From contig NZ_CP095855.1 in NCBI RefSeq assembly GCF_023100805.1, positions 7,729,001 through 7,793,000 of the forward strand: 64,000 bases of DNA, given 5' to 3'. This document shows, piece after piece, positions 7,855 through 16,412 of this stretch (the stretch's first letter is position 1; each line of letters opens with the position of its first letter). The notes under the pieces are model-generated. The model was not told where the DNA came from. It searched no databases and saw only the letters and a list, made by a program, of their open reading frames with translations. A program made the position numbers and the translations under genes. This DNA comes from Chitinophaga filiformis. Lineage in GTDB: Bacteria > Bacteroidota > Bacteroidia > Chitinophagales > Chitinophagaceae.

Positions 7855-9624
7855 TTAATCTTCTATTTTCTTCGATTTCCTGAGCTCTCTCAGCAGGGCA
7901 ATGAATTCCCTGCGATAACCGCCCGGATCATCTTCCAGCGAGTGTTTGGCAATGTCCAGCACCATATTGCAGGAGCCATTACCCTTATAGGCAGATTTCC
8001 TGAGCAGCATCCCCATCAGGGCCACGGCACTGGCAAACCTGAAATCGCCGGAGGCGTCCCTGAATGCTGTCAGATCGCCCGGTACCCGGTAATGCAGGTA
8101 TTTCATGGTGGTATCTATTGCTTCCCGGTACCCCAGCTGAATGGTAGCCAGCGAGCTGTCTCCTTCCATCTTTCCATTTTGCGGAACGATCTCATACATA
8201 GCCACTGCGCAATGCCCTGCCCCAATAATTCCTCCGGAGATCTTGTCGGTTACAGAATCTTCATCCTTTATTACTTTATTCTCATAACCGATCAACCTGT
8301 AAGACTTCACTGTACGCGCATTAAAAAGCACATCAGCCTGCACATCTTTTGCCACTGTAAACAAGGTACTGCCAAATTCCCGGGCGAAGATCTTATTCGC
8401 TTCTTCCAGGTTGTCTATATAGGCAAAATTGCCATTCCCTTTACTGGACAAGGTCTCTAGTTTGGAATCCTTATAGTTCTTCATGCCGAAACCCAGGCAG
8501 GTGAGCAGTACGCCTGTCTCCTTTTTACCCAGTATGAGCTGTTCCATATCATAATCGCTCGTCTGCCCCACGTTAAAATCCCCGTCTGTTGCCATGATCA
8601 CCCGGTTGTTGCCGTCTTTAATGAAATTCTCTTCCGCTATCTTGTACGCCAGCTTAATGGCCGCCTCCCCTGCTGTGGCCCCGCCTGCACTGAGATTGTC
8701 AATGGCGTTCAGGATCTTCGCCTTCTGATCGCCGGGAGTACTGGGCAGAATGATACCTGGCGTACCGGCATAGGCTACAATCGCTACATGGTCATTGCTG
8801 CGCAGGTTATTGACCAGGATGCGAAAGGCGGCCTGTAACAAGGGCAGCTTATTCGGTAAGGACATCGACCCGGAAACATCTATCAGGAAAACGAGGTTGC
8901 TGGGCGGCAGACTATCGAGGTTGACGGCCTTGCCCCGCACCGCTATCTGTAACAAACGGTGCTCGGGCGCCCAGGGGCAGGTGGCATAATGACTGTAGAT
9001 CACCAATGTCTGGCCGGGAGGAGGTAGTGAATAATGATAATGGAAGTAGTTCATCATCTCCTCGATACGAACAGCGTTGACCGGAATCTTCTCCTTTAGC
9101 TTTACGAAACGCCGGATGTTGCTATAGGCAGCCCTGTCCACATCTACGGCGAACATCGAAGCATTCTTTATATCAGTTTCGACAAACTTATTCTCGTATA
9201 GTGTCCCATAGGTCTCATCAAAGAAGGCACGGGTTCCCATGGCAGAATTGCCATAATTGGGATTAGAGCCATTGGAAGAACGTTCCCGGGCAATGGCTTT
9301 GGCCTTTTTAGCCACATCATCCTGGACCTCTTCCCTGCTGCTCAACTGAACAAGCATACGACTGTATACCCCCGCAGACAAGCGCTTCGGGAAGTATTTG
9401 TTATGGTGAAATAAAAGTATCGCGTCCTGAGAGGGCACCGCAATGCGAAAAAGTCCGTACTGGTTCGTAATAACCCTGGCGGTATCATTGTTTACTGTGA
9501 CGATCACTCCCTGCAGTGGACTGTGGGAGATGCTGTCTTCGACTGCCCCTGAAATCCATATCTTCTGAGCTCTCCCAGGTACAAGGATAATTAAGCCGAC
9601 AAGCAGCATAAGGAGCCTTTGCAT
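7855..9624 (-). CDS. VWA-domain protein (YfbK-like) with N-terminal carboxypeptidase-regulatory-like domain
   Basis: 589 residues with a signal peptide (MQRLLMLLVGLIILVPGRAQ). Residues about 20-100 resemble a carboxypeptidase D regulatory-like beta-sandwich (ISGAVEDSISHSPLQGVIVT). From about 130 it follows the YfbK family: TYGTLYENKFVETD, then MFAVDVDRAAYSNIRRF. The von Willebrand A domain carries the MIDAS sequence DVSGSMS (about residue 250) and the later metal-site segment ATDGDFNVG. The C-terminal part matches the family's DUF3520-like tail. It is secreted or lipid-independent periplasmic; the metal-dependent adhesion site appears intact. Function in this family is not established. A direct TTTGCATCAG repeat precedes the start. 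Confidence 0.85.
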   Translation of the reverse strand: MQRLLMLLVGLIILVPGRAQKIWISGAVEDSISHSPLQGVIVTVNNDTARVITNQYGLFRIAVPSQDAILLFHHNKYFPKRLSAGVYSRMLVQLSSREEVQDDVAKKAKAIARERSSNGSNPNYGNSAMGTRAFFDETYGTLYENKFVETDIKNASMFAVDVDRAAYSNIRRFVKLKEKIPVNAVRIEEMMNYFHYHYSLPPPGQTLVIYSHYATCPWAPEHRLLQIAVRGKAVNLDSLPPSNLVFLIDVSGSMSLPNKLPLLQAAFRILVNNLRSNDHVAIVAYAGTPGIILPSTPGDQKAKILNAIDNLSAGGATAGEAAIKLAYKIAEENFIKDGNNRVIMATDGDFNVGQTSDYDMEQLILGKKETGVLLTCLGFGMKNYKDSKLETLSSKGNGNFAYIDNLEEANKIFAREFGSTLFTVAKDVQADVLFNARTVKSYRLIGYENKVIKDEDSVTDKISGGIIGAGHCAVAMYEIVPQNGKMEGDSSLATIQLGYREAIDTTMKYLHYRVPGDLTAFRDASGDFRFASAVALMGMLLRKSAYKGNGSCNMVLDIAKHSLEDDPGGYRREFIALLRELRKSKKIED

Positions 9625-9856
9625 CAGTTTTGCATCAGTTATACATAAATATAATAAAAACGGAAAAAGGAAGGGAGGAATTGTGAAAGAACGAACACAA
9701 AGCCAGTACTGACAGGCTATTACGATTTCTATTTGGACCGGCAGATCTGCCTCGTTGGAGCACCGTGTCTATAGTCCGGTGTAACAATTCCGGGGCCTGT
9801 GTTGATAATCAGGAAGCCGGGGGCATGCCATTACGCCCCGACGGGGTTCAATAACA
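9625..9856. other. Intergenic stretch without a recognisable gene
   Basis: No coding frame or RNA gene is seen. It lies between the start of the VWA gene and the end of the hpt operon, and so should hold the VWA promoter; no clear TAnnTTTG element was found. A GC-rich CCCCGACGGGG dyad lies around 9836-9846. Confidence 0.4.
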
Positions 9857-9892
9857 ACGCCCTGTTTAATCAGATCCGATTAAACAGGGCGT
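9857..9892 (-). terminator. Long perfect hairpin downstream of hpt
   Basis: A perfect 15-bp stem (9857-9871 with 9878-9892, ACGCCCTGTTTAATC and its complement) with a 6-base loop. It lies 44 bp past the hpt stop on the minus strand, followed there by only a moderately T-rich TGTTATTG. It probably ends the hpt operon; the weak T-tract lowers confidence in intrinsic termination. Confidence 0.6.
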
Positions 9893-9935
9893 ATCATCCC
9901 GGAACTATATCCGGGATCATATGATGATGATCTGA

Positions 9936-10472
9936 TTATTCCACCAGTTTGTATATCTCTGGCAGGTTGCGTCCCAGGCCATCATAATCCAGTCCGTATC
10001 CCAGCAGGAATTTATTGGGCACGGAAAAACCCAGGTAATCGATGTTGATAGGATGCTGCATTGCTTCCGGTTTGGTAAGCAGGGCGGCCACCATCAGTTT
10101 TTTAGGCTGCTGATGCTCCAGCTGCGGCAGGAACTGGCTCAGGGTCTTGCCGGTATCTACAATGTCTTCCAGGATAACCACGGTCCGGCCATACAGGTCT
10201 TCATCGAGACCAATGGCCTGCACTACATTACCAGTAGATTTCATGCCCTTGTAAGAGGCCAGTTTAATGAAAGATATTTCCGCCTCGATGGTGAGGTACT
10301 TAAAAACATCTGCAGCAAACATAAAAGAGCCATTCAGAATAGCGATGAATAGAGGCTTTTCTCCCTTCAGATCATTATTGAGGGCAGTGGCCAGTTCCCT
10401 GATGCGCTCCTGTAACTTTTCAGCGCTGATGTATGGTTCGAACTGTTTATCGTGTACCCGGATAACAGACAT
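9936..10472 (-). CDS. hpt: Hypoxanthine phosphoribosyltransferase
   Basis: A 178-residue cytosolic purine-salvage enzyme that joins hypoxanthine (and guanine) to PRPP to give IMP or GMP. The PRPP-binding loop reads VVILEDIVDTGKTL. The flexible-loop region (LASYKGMKSTGNV) and the base-binding segment near VPNKFLLGYGLDYDG follow the type I HPRT pattern. The length is normal for the family. It lies 18 bp downstream of the glucosaminidase/LysM gene on the same strand, so the two are probably co-transcribed, and a strong hairpin follows. It complements the de novo purine genes purS and guaB found elsewhere in the window. Confidence 0.95.
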   Translation of the reverse strand: MSVIRVHDKQFEPYISAEKLQERIRELATALNNDLKGEKPLFIAILNGSFMFAADVFKYLTIEAEISFIKLASYKGMKSTGNVVQAIGLDEDLYGRTVVILEDIVDTGKTLSQFLPQLEHQQPKKLMVAALLTKPEAMQHPINIDYLGFSVPNKFLLGYGLDYDGLGRNLPEIYKLVE

Positions 10473-10490
10473 GCGATTCGTTTTATGTGA

Positions 10491-12194
10491 TTAGATTTTG
10501 CCGACCAAAAGCCGTTGTCCTATTTTGATATCAAAACTTTCCAGATGATTCCATTGTTGCAACTGCTCTACTGTTACGTTGTAACGTTTCGCAATACCAT
10601 ATAGTGTTTCTTTCGTCTGTACTTCATGATATAATGAGTTGCCATCCCTGACAGGGCCTCCCGTTCCGGCAGGTTGCGATGGTGTGCCCGCAGGTTGAGC
10701 AGGAGATGTTGTTGCTACAGGCGCTGCCGGTTTCTCCGCTACAGGCGCAGGCTGCACCGGTGCAGCTGGTTGCGTAGCTGAAGGCTGTGTACCAGCCGGC
10801 GGCCTCGAAGTGTATACAGGCTGTGAAGAAGATGGCGACGATGGCACCGGTGTGGCAGGCTGTGTACCTGATGATTGTGCACCGGTTTGTGCAGGTTTGG
10901 AAGAATATACAGGCTGCGAAGACGATGGCTGGGTGGCCACAGGTTTTGACGATGCAGGTGTATTCTGCGCCGCACCGCCACCGGTCGATTTCACCTCACC
11001 AAGCTTTTTCAGGTCATCCTCCATACCTGGAGGCAGATTACTTTTTGGGGCCGATGTATTGTTCTGTTGCTGTTGCTGTGCTGCGTTCTGCTGTGCTATT
11101 TCCTCCTGCCGTTCCATTTCTGTTCTGACATCTTCAACGATTTGCCCGGGCTTAAAGTCGCCCTCTGTAGGGTCTTCTACCGGTGCATTTTTCGCAAGGC
11201 GGGGCGCTTTATTAGCGTAACCTGCTAATGCCAGCCGCTCTCCTATTTCCGGTTCCTCTCCTTCCTTCATCTTATTACGACGGCGTAACCAGCGGAGCTG
11301 GATACCTTCCGACTGAGCAATGTCGTACATGGTTTCTCCCGCAGCTACTGTATGGTAGTCATTCTTACCTGATTTACCCTTTTTCTGCAGGAAGATGAAA
11401 GTTTCTTTCGGTAATGGATCATCATTCGGCAGGTCGTTGTAGTGAACCAGGTTACGCAGTTTGATATCCCGCTGATCGGCTATCTGTATCAGTGAGGTCC
11501 CTGCAGGTACCAGTATTACTTTACGATCGTTGATCTGGAACACGCCTTTAGGTGCATTGGCCTTGGTAATGCCGGATGGTTTACCGGTGCCCGCAACGGG
11601 CGCTTTAGATGGTTTCGATGCCACCACTTCATCGCCGGTCTTGGCGTTGTTCGTTCCGGCTTTGGTTACCCCTTCTCCCTCCAGCGTGTACTGCTGTAAG
11701 TTGTAATCTTCAATGAGTTTTATGAGCTGCTGCGGATAGGTGTTGCTGGTGGCATATCCTGCCTGTTTCAGCCCATAGGCCCATGATTTATAATCTTCTT
11801 CCTGGAACTGGAAGAGGAACGCATACCGGGGATTGTTCCGCAAAAAATCTGAGTGATCTTTATAGGAATCGGCTGCAGATGGATATTTGCGGAAGCATTC
11901 CTGGCGGGCATCATCATCATACCTGACACTTTCGCCGGCCCAGTTGTTCTTACATTTTATGCCGAAATGGTTGTTGGAGTTTTGCACCAGCCAGCTGCCG
12001 CCAGACTGTGTTTCCAGTATGCCCTGTGCCAGTTTGATGGAAGCAGGTATACCGCTACGCTGCATTTCAGCAATAGCGATGTCTTTATACTTCGCGATAT
12101 ACTGCTGGGTACTCGCGTTTTGCGTTTGAGCCCTCAGCATGGGCATGCAGCCAAACAGGAAGCTACACACTAAAACAGATCTCCTTAGTTGCAT
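10491..12194 (-). CDS. Glucosaminidase-domain protein with LysM domains (peptidoglycan hydrolase)
   Basis: 567 residues with a signal peptide ending near LRAQ. Residues about 28-175 form a mannosyl-glycoprotein endo-beta-N-acetylglucosaminidase-like domain (FlgJ/AtlA type): GIPASIKLAQGILETQSG holds the expected catalytic glutamate, followed by NNHFGIKCKNNW and YPSAADSYKDHSDFL. Next come one LysM-like segment near 220-275, a LysM near 280-330 (YHTVAAGETMYDIAQ), a long Q/P/S/T-rich linker of about 150 residues, and a C-terminal LysM (HEVQTKETLYGIAKRYNVTV) running to the end. It probably cleaves glycan strands in the periplasm while held by the LysM domains. It sits between the O-methyltransferase and hpt genes (38- and 18-bp gaps). 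Confidence 0.9.
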   Translation of the reverse strand: MQLRRSVLVCSFLFGCMPMLRAQTQNASTQQYIAKYKDIAIAEMQRSGIPASIKLAQGILETQSGGSWLVQNSNNHFGIKCKNNWAGESVRYDDDARQECFRKYPSAADSYKDHSDFLRNNPRYAFLFQFQEEDYKSWAYGLKQAGYATSNTYPQQLIKLIEDYNLQQYTLEGEGVTKAGTNNAKTGDEVVASKPSKAPVAGTGKPSGITKANAPKGVFQINDRKVILVPAGTSLIQIADQRDIKLRNLVHYNDLPNDDPLPKETFIFLQKKGKSGKNDYHTVAAGETMYDIAQSEGIQLRWLRRRNKMKEGEEPEIGERLALAGYANKAPRLAKNAPVEDPTEGDFKPGQIVEDVRTEMERQEEIAQQNAAQQQQQNNTSAPKSNLPPGMEDDLKKLGEVKSTGGGAAQNTPASSKPVATQPSSSQPVYSSKPAQTGAQSSGTQPATPVPSSPSSSQPVYTSRPPAGTQPSATQPAAPVQPAPVAEKPAAPVATTSPAQPAGTPSQPAGTGGPVRDGNSLYHEVQTKETLYGIAKRYNVTVEQLQQWNHLESFDIKIGQRLLVGKI

Positions 12195-12232
12195 GTATGT
12201 TGAATTTAATGGGTGCGGTTAGCGTAAGTGGA

Positions 12233-12877
12233 TCAGTTTATCTTTCTGATGATCATCAGGCCGTCTCTGAGCGTCAGCAATAACTGTTCCGCCCTGCCGT
12301 CAGCTGCTACTTTTTCGCAGAAACTGATCATTGCTTTGGCATTGGTACTTTGTCTTGATGGTTCCAGTAATGTCTCTCCATGAAAGAGCACATTATCTGC
12401 CAGTATAAATCCCCCCGGACGTATCTTATCCCAGACCAGATCGTAATAGTTTCCGTAGCCTGTCTTATCTGCATCGATAAATACCAGGTCGAATACTTCG
12501 TCCAGCCGGGTTATAATATCTGCTGCCTTACCGATATGCATTTTTATCTTTCCGGATAATCCTGCTTCCACAAAATAGCGCTGGCACATTTCTTCTCTTT
12601 CCTCGTTGATGTCGATGGTGTGCAATACACCTCCCTCCTTTAATCCCTGTGCCAGGCAGATAGCTGAGTAACCGGTATATGTCCCGATCTCCAGTATCTT
12701 CAGCGGTTGCAGCATATGGCTCACCAGGCTCAGGAACTGCCCCTGCAACTGGCCGCTTAACATATGCGGTTGCTCTACCTTCAGGTATGTTTCCCGGTGT
12801 AACCGTTTCAACACATCTGTTTCAGGACTTGTATACTTTTCTGCAAACGCTTCTACAGCAGCAGGAATTATATCCAT
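12233..12877 (-). CDS. SAM-dependent O-methyltransferase (COMT-like family)
   Basis: 214 residues from the ATG at 12877 (MDIIPAAVEAF). The fold is that of caffeoyl-CoA/catechol O-methyltransferases (Methyltransf_3). The SAM motif is ILEIGTYTGYSAICLAQGL, the ribose-binding acidic residue is in HTIDINEER, and the metal-site motif reads VFIDADKTGYGNYYDLV followed by GGFILADNVLFHG. The physiological substrate in Bacteroidota is not known. The longer frame starting at 12895 uses a TTG lying inside a perfect -7 promoter element, so the shorter start is preferred. It is probably the first gene of a unit continuing into the LysM protein and hpt. Confidence 0.9.
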   Translation of the reverse strand: MDIIPAAVEAFAEKYTSPETDVLKRLHRETYLKVEQPHMLSGQLQGQFLSLVSHMLQPLKILEIGTYTGYSAICLAQGLKEGGVLHTIDINEEREEMCQRYFVEAGLSGKIKMHIGKAADIITRLDEVFDLVFIDADKTGYGNYYDLVWDKIRPGGFILADNVLFHGETLLEPSRQSTNAKAMISFCEKVAADGRAEQLLLTLRDGLMIIRKIN

Positions 12878-12892
12878 GTTGTATAATTTTTG

Positions 12893-12900
12893 CAAAAATA
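12893..12900 (-). promoter_or_regulatory. -7 promoter element of the O-methyltransferase gene
   Basis: Read on the minus strand as TATTTTTG, a match to TAnnTTTG, 15 bp before the ATG at 12877. It lies in the short gap behind the LOG gene. Confidence 0.55.
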
Positions 12901-12912
12901 TGGCAATAAATG

Positions 12913-13611
12913 CTAGAAGTTGGGGCGCAACTTATTTGTTGTGTAGAATACCCTGAAGTATTCCACAACTTCGTCGGCTGTATCAAACAGCTTTAACAGG
13001 CCCAGATCTTCCGGCGAAATATTGCTTTCCTTTTCCATCATGGTGCTGCGGATCCACTCCAGCAGCCCGCTCCAGTATTCCCTGCCCACCAGCACCATTG
13101 GGGTTTCCGTCATTTTCTTGGTCTGGATAAGTGTGGCTACTTCGAAAAATTCATCCATGGTGCCGAAGCCGCCGGGCATCATGACAAAGCCCTGTGAATA
13201 TTTAGTGAACATTACTTTACGCACAAAGAAGTAATCAAAGTGCATGTTCTTGTCATGGTCAATATACGGGTTGGGGTTCTGTTCATGCGGCAGTGAGATA
13301 TTCACACCGACAGATTTCCCTTTTACTTCCTGCGCTCCTCTGTTGGCGGCTTCCATAACACCGGGGCCTCCCCCCGTGATAATGCCGAAGCCTTCATCCG
13401 CCAGTCGTTTGGCGATATCGTGCGCCAGTTCATAATACCTGCTTCCGGGTTTAGTACGTGCAGAACCGAATATAGAGATACAGGGGCCCATTTTTGCGAG
13501 AGATTCAAAGCCATCCACGAACTCGGCCATGATCTTGAATATCTGCCAGCTGGAATGTGCTTTTGTTTCTGTCCAGTCTCTCTCCTTCAAATGCATTAAA
13601 CGATCGTTCAT
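12913..13611 (-). CDS. LOG family (TIGR00730-type) Rossmann-fold protein
   Basis: 232 residues. The family signature PGGFGTMDEFFEVATLIQTKK (PGGxGTxxE) is present, preceded by GFGIITGGGPGVMEAANRGA, and an earlier SIFGSARTKPGS nucleotide-binding segment. Characterised members (plant and bacterial LOG) hydrolyse cytokinin riboside monophosphates or other nucleotide 5'-monophosphates (YgdH/PpnN); members of this longer bacterial subgroup are often uncharacterised. There is no signal peptide, so it is cytosolic. It stands alone on the minus strand with a long non-coding stretch upstream. Family firm; substrate unknown. Confidence 0.88.
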   Translation of the reverse strand: MNDRLMHLKERDWTETKAHSSWQIFKIMAEFVDGFESLAKMGPCISIFGSARTKPGSRYYELAHDIAKRLADEGFGIITGGGPGVMEAANRGAQEVKGKSVGVNISLPHEQNPNPYIDHDKNMHFDYFFVRKVMFTKYSQGFVMMPGGFGTMDEFFEVATLIQTKKMTETPMVLVGREYWSGLLEWIRSTMMEKESNISPEDLGLLKLFDTADEVVEYFRVFYTTNKLRPNF

Positions 13612-14318
13612 TACTGAGAGTTGTTTGTTCTATAATTGGCTAAAATACTGAAAAACTGCCGGGATTATGACAGCGAATATAAAGCAGCAGGACAGTTAAG
13701 ACACAGATCAGTCCCCCATCATGTCCATTGAGCATATATGGATGGCGTTAACTAAAGCAACATTGCTGAAGCTGATGGGGCAACAATGCTTAAAAAGAAG
13801 CAGGTAACTTGAAAGAAACCCGCTTAACATTTAACACGTTATGAACATGTAGTTGCCGTTGTTTGACATACCACATAATTTTTATCCATAGCTGGCCATA
13901 ACGCATAACGTTCAATGCTTTTTCCTTTCCAAGTTAGTAGTGGTGTAATAATGACAGCCTGCATGTACAGGCATGTGAACAGTACAGTGTTTTCATACAA
14001 CGTGGTTTAGTTTCATCATATTGACCTTGAGGGGGGCCAATTTTTACTTAAAATACAGATAATCTTTGTTAATTCCTAACATGATAAAAACTATTGGGAA
14101 TTAACAATTAACGCTGCCGGGTTATGCGGGAAAACTGGTGTATAAAGACGCAGGCGCTGGGGCAGCTTGTCGCAATATGCGCGCGCCTGTATCTCATATC
14201 CGTATCCATATTTCATATTTGATATTTGATATCCGATATCTCATATTAGTAGCCCAATGCCTCATATATCGGGTTGCGCCCTGCTACTTATGGGAGGCAG
14301 CTAAGTAGCAGAAAAACA
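13612..14318. other. Long intergenic region (about 0.7 kb) with inverted and low-complexity repeats
   Basis: No gene is recognised. It contains a perfect 10-bp inverted repeat TGTTAATTCC/GGAATTAACA (14067-14076 with 14097-14106), an AT-rich run of alternating CATATTTGATAT-like words at about 14191-14248, and the perfect 10-bp hairpin CTGCTACTTA/TAAGTAGCAG (14281-14290 with 14302-14311). A regulatory region for the LOG gene must lie at its left end, but no clean -33/-7 pair is evident. Confidence 0.45.
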
Positions 14319-14351
14319 AAAGGGATCAGGCATTAAATGCCTGATCCCTTT
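14319..14351 (-). terminator. Terminator of the outer-membrane protein gene
   Basis: A perfect 15-bp stem (14319-14333 with 14337-14351) with a 3-base loop. Read on the minus strand the stem is followed by TGTTTTTC. It lies 18 bp past the stop codon of the gene at 14370. Confidence 0.85.
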
Positions 14352-14369
14352 ATCAAACTAATTTTACCC

Positions 14370-14951
14370 TTACAATCCGATAGTCGCACCCACACGCAAT
14401 ATCAGCCCATTCTGGTATGGAGACCTGCTATCCTGCAGTACATCATACAAAGCCATAATACTGAATGCTGCATTGCCTCCGATAGGTTGTGTATAGCCAC
14501 CTCCCATCAGCAAGCTGCTCACGCCATAGCTGTCCTTGACCACTGTTTTCGGATCAGTGTCATAATAGGTGCTTTTGAGATTAATGTGATTATATTCCGG
14601 CTGGATGTGTATAAAAAGGAAATCCAGCGGATATACGCGGCCCCATACGCCACCGCCAAAAATGCTGTACTGGTTACGCTGACCGGTATTACCGTAGTAA
14701 TCGCGGAAACGCTCGGACCCGTATTGCGCATTGATGGCGAGACCTGCCGCAAATAACTGGGAAATACGATAACCCACCAGCGGGGATATATTGATATTGG
14801 TATAATCTCCAAATGCCAGTCCCATGGAGCCACCTACAATGAGGCGGGAGGCATCAAATTCTTTCTTCCTGGTTGTATCTGTTTTGTAATACTGTGCATG
14901 TACCAGTTGTACAGCTGTCAGCAGTAAAAAACACAACAATAAACGTTTCAT
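14370..14951 (-). CDS. Small outer-membrane beta-barrel protein, function unknown
   Basis: 193 residues with a clear signal peptide (MKRLLLCFLLLTAVQLVHAQ). The mature part alternates aromatic and polar residues in short strands separated by turns (LIVGGSMGLAFGDYTNINIS, VGYRISQLFAAGLAINAQYG, GGGVWGRVYPLDFLFIHIQP). It ends in ILRVGATIGL, typical of an 8-stranded outer-membrane barrel. No specific family is recognised. It is preceded 27 bp upstream by the GlcD-type oxidase gene on the same strand and followed by a strong terminator. A structural or porin-like role is an inference from the strand pattern only. Confidence 0.75.
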   Translation of the reverse strand: MKRLLLCFLLLTAVQLVHAQYYKTDTTRKKEFDASRLIVGGSMGLAFGDYTNINISPLVGYRISQLFAAGLAINAQYGSERFRDYYGNTGQRNQYSIFGGGVWGRVYPLDFLFIHIQPEYNHINLKSTYYDTDPKTVVKDSYGVSSLLMGGGYTQPIGGNAAFSIMALYDVLQDSRSPYQNGLILRVGATIGL

Positions 14952-14978
14952 ATTACTGTCCTTTTAAATGGTTTATCA

Positions 14979-16385
14979 TCAATCAAAAATCTTTCCCCTG
15001 TTCAGTATATTGGATGGGTCAAACACCTGCTTGATCTGCCGCATCAATTGCATGGAGGTGTTATCGAATATCACATCCATATAACTTTTCTGTACCAGGC
15101 CTATTCCATGTTCTCCGCTGATGGTGCCTCCCAGTTGCTTTACCAGCAGGAAGATCTCGCGGATACCTTCTTTCAGCGTACCGTTCCATTGCTCTTCCGT
15201 CAGTTCTCCCCGGATGATATTCACATGCAGGTTACCATCGCCCGCATGTCCGTAACACACAGAATGGAAACCATATTTACGTCCTATGTCTTTTACACCT
15301 TTCAGCAACACCGGTAGTTCTGCCCTTGGTACTACAGTGTCTTCCTCTTTATAAACAGAATTGGCCTTGACAGCTTCCGCCACCCGGCGGCGCAATTTCC
15401 AGAGCTCTTCTTTCTGCTGATGATCTTCTGCAAAAAGGATCTCCCCACAGTCGAACTCAGTCACTACGCCTGCGATTCCTTCCATCTCCTGCATCAGCAC
15501 ATCGGGATAGTTTCCGTCCACTTCTATCAGGAGGTGGGCCTGCACATCATCTTCTATTTTAACAGTGCTGCTGTCTACATACTTGCTCACCCAATCCAGG
15601 GCATCCCTTTCCATGAATTCCATGGCGGAAGGCGTGAACCCTGCCCGGAAGATAGCGCTTACTGCTGCACAGGCATTTTCAGCAGACCGGAAAGGCACCA
15701 GCATCAGGAGGTTGAACTTCGGCAGTGGTATCAGGCGGAGTACGATCTTGGTAACAATGCCCAGTGTACCTTCACTACCTACCACCAGCTGCGTCAGGTT
15801 GTAGCCGGTGGCATTTTTCAGCACATTAGCCCCCGTCCAGATCACATCCCCGGAGGGAAGTACCATTTCCAGGTTCAGCACGTAGTCCTTCACTACCCCA
15901 TATTTAACAGCTTTAGGCCCTCCGGAGTTCTCTGCAATATTCCCCCCGATAAAGCAGGAGCCTCTGCTGCTGGGGTCGGGAGGATAAAATAAGCCCTTTT
16001 CTTTTACAGCGTCCTGCAATACCTCTGTGATCACACCGGGTTCAGTGGTCACCTGCAGGTTCCTTTCATCCAGGTCAAGGATCCGGTTAAACCGTTCCAT
16101 GGAGATAAGCACACCGCCCCATTGTGGCAATGCGCCACCGCTCAGACCTGTACCACCGCCGCGGGGCGTGACCGGCAGGCCTTCCTGCTGGCACAAGCGC
16201 ATAATGCGGCTCAGTTGTTCGGTAGTATCCGGTTTCAACACCACCTCTGGCAGATAGTGCAAATCTTCTGTTTCATCATGTGCATAGTTGTCCAGGTGCT
16301 CTGTATCAACTATCACATACGCCGTCCCTACTATCTCACGAAAAGCTTCGAGATGGCGGGTATTTACTTTCGCAAAATCGATCAT
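14979..16385 (-). CDS. FAD-linked oxidase, GlcD/D-lactate dehydrogenase family
   Basis: 468 residues. The N-terminal FAD-binding PCMH domain carries PRGGGTGLSGGALP and, further on, GNIAENSGGPKAVKYGVVKD and GATGYNLTQLVVGSEGTLGI-like segments that clamp the flavin. The C-terminal FAD-oxidase domain has the CYGHAGDGNLHVNI motif and the closing GTISGEHGIGL. Such enzymes oxidise 2-hydroxy acids (glycolate or D-lactate) and pass electrons to quinone or a partner. No glcE or glcF subunit is adjacent, so a single-chain D-2-hydroxyacid dehydrogenase is as likely as a glycolate oxidase subunit. Its -7 element lies 4 bp before the ATG, suggesting a leaderless transcript. Confidence 0.9.
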   Translation of the reverse strand: MIDFAKVNTRHLEAFREIVGTAYVIVDTEHLDNYAHDETEDLHYLPEVVLKPDTTEQLSRIMRLCQQEGLPVTPRGGGTGLSGGALPQWGGVLISMERFNRILDLDERNLQVTTEPGVITEVLQDAVKEKGLFYPPDPSSRGSCFIGGNIAENSGGPKAVKYGVVKDYVLNLEMVLPSGDVIWTGANVLKNATGYNLTQLVVGSEGTLGIVTKIVLRLIPLPKFNLLMLVPFRSAENACAAVSAIFRAGFTPSAMEFMERDALDWVSKYVDSSTVKIEDDVQAHLLIEVDGNYPDVLMQEMEGIAGVVTEFDCGEILFAEDHQQKEELWKLRRRVAEAVKANSVYKEEDTVVPRAELPVLLKGVKDIGRKYGFHSVCYGHAGDGNLHVNIIRGELTEEQWNGTLKEGIREIFLLVKQLGGTISGEHGIGLVQKSYMDVIFDNTSMQLMRQIKQVFDPSNILNRGKIFD

Positions 16386-16389
16386 GTAA

Positions 16390-16397
16390 CAAAAATA
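16390..16397 (-). promoter_or_regulatory. -7 element immediately before the GlcD-type gene
   Basis: Read on the minus strand as TATTTTTG (TAnnTTTG), with 4 bp between its end and the ATG at 16385. Transcription would start at or beside the start codon. Confidence 0.5.
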
Positions 16398-16412
16398 GGA
16401 AAAAGCATCCTG

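Noticed and set aside
9857..9892. Transposon end or MITE
   Set aside because: A single 15-bp hairpin right behind hpt is better explained as a transcript end. No flanking duplication or second copy is seen in the window.
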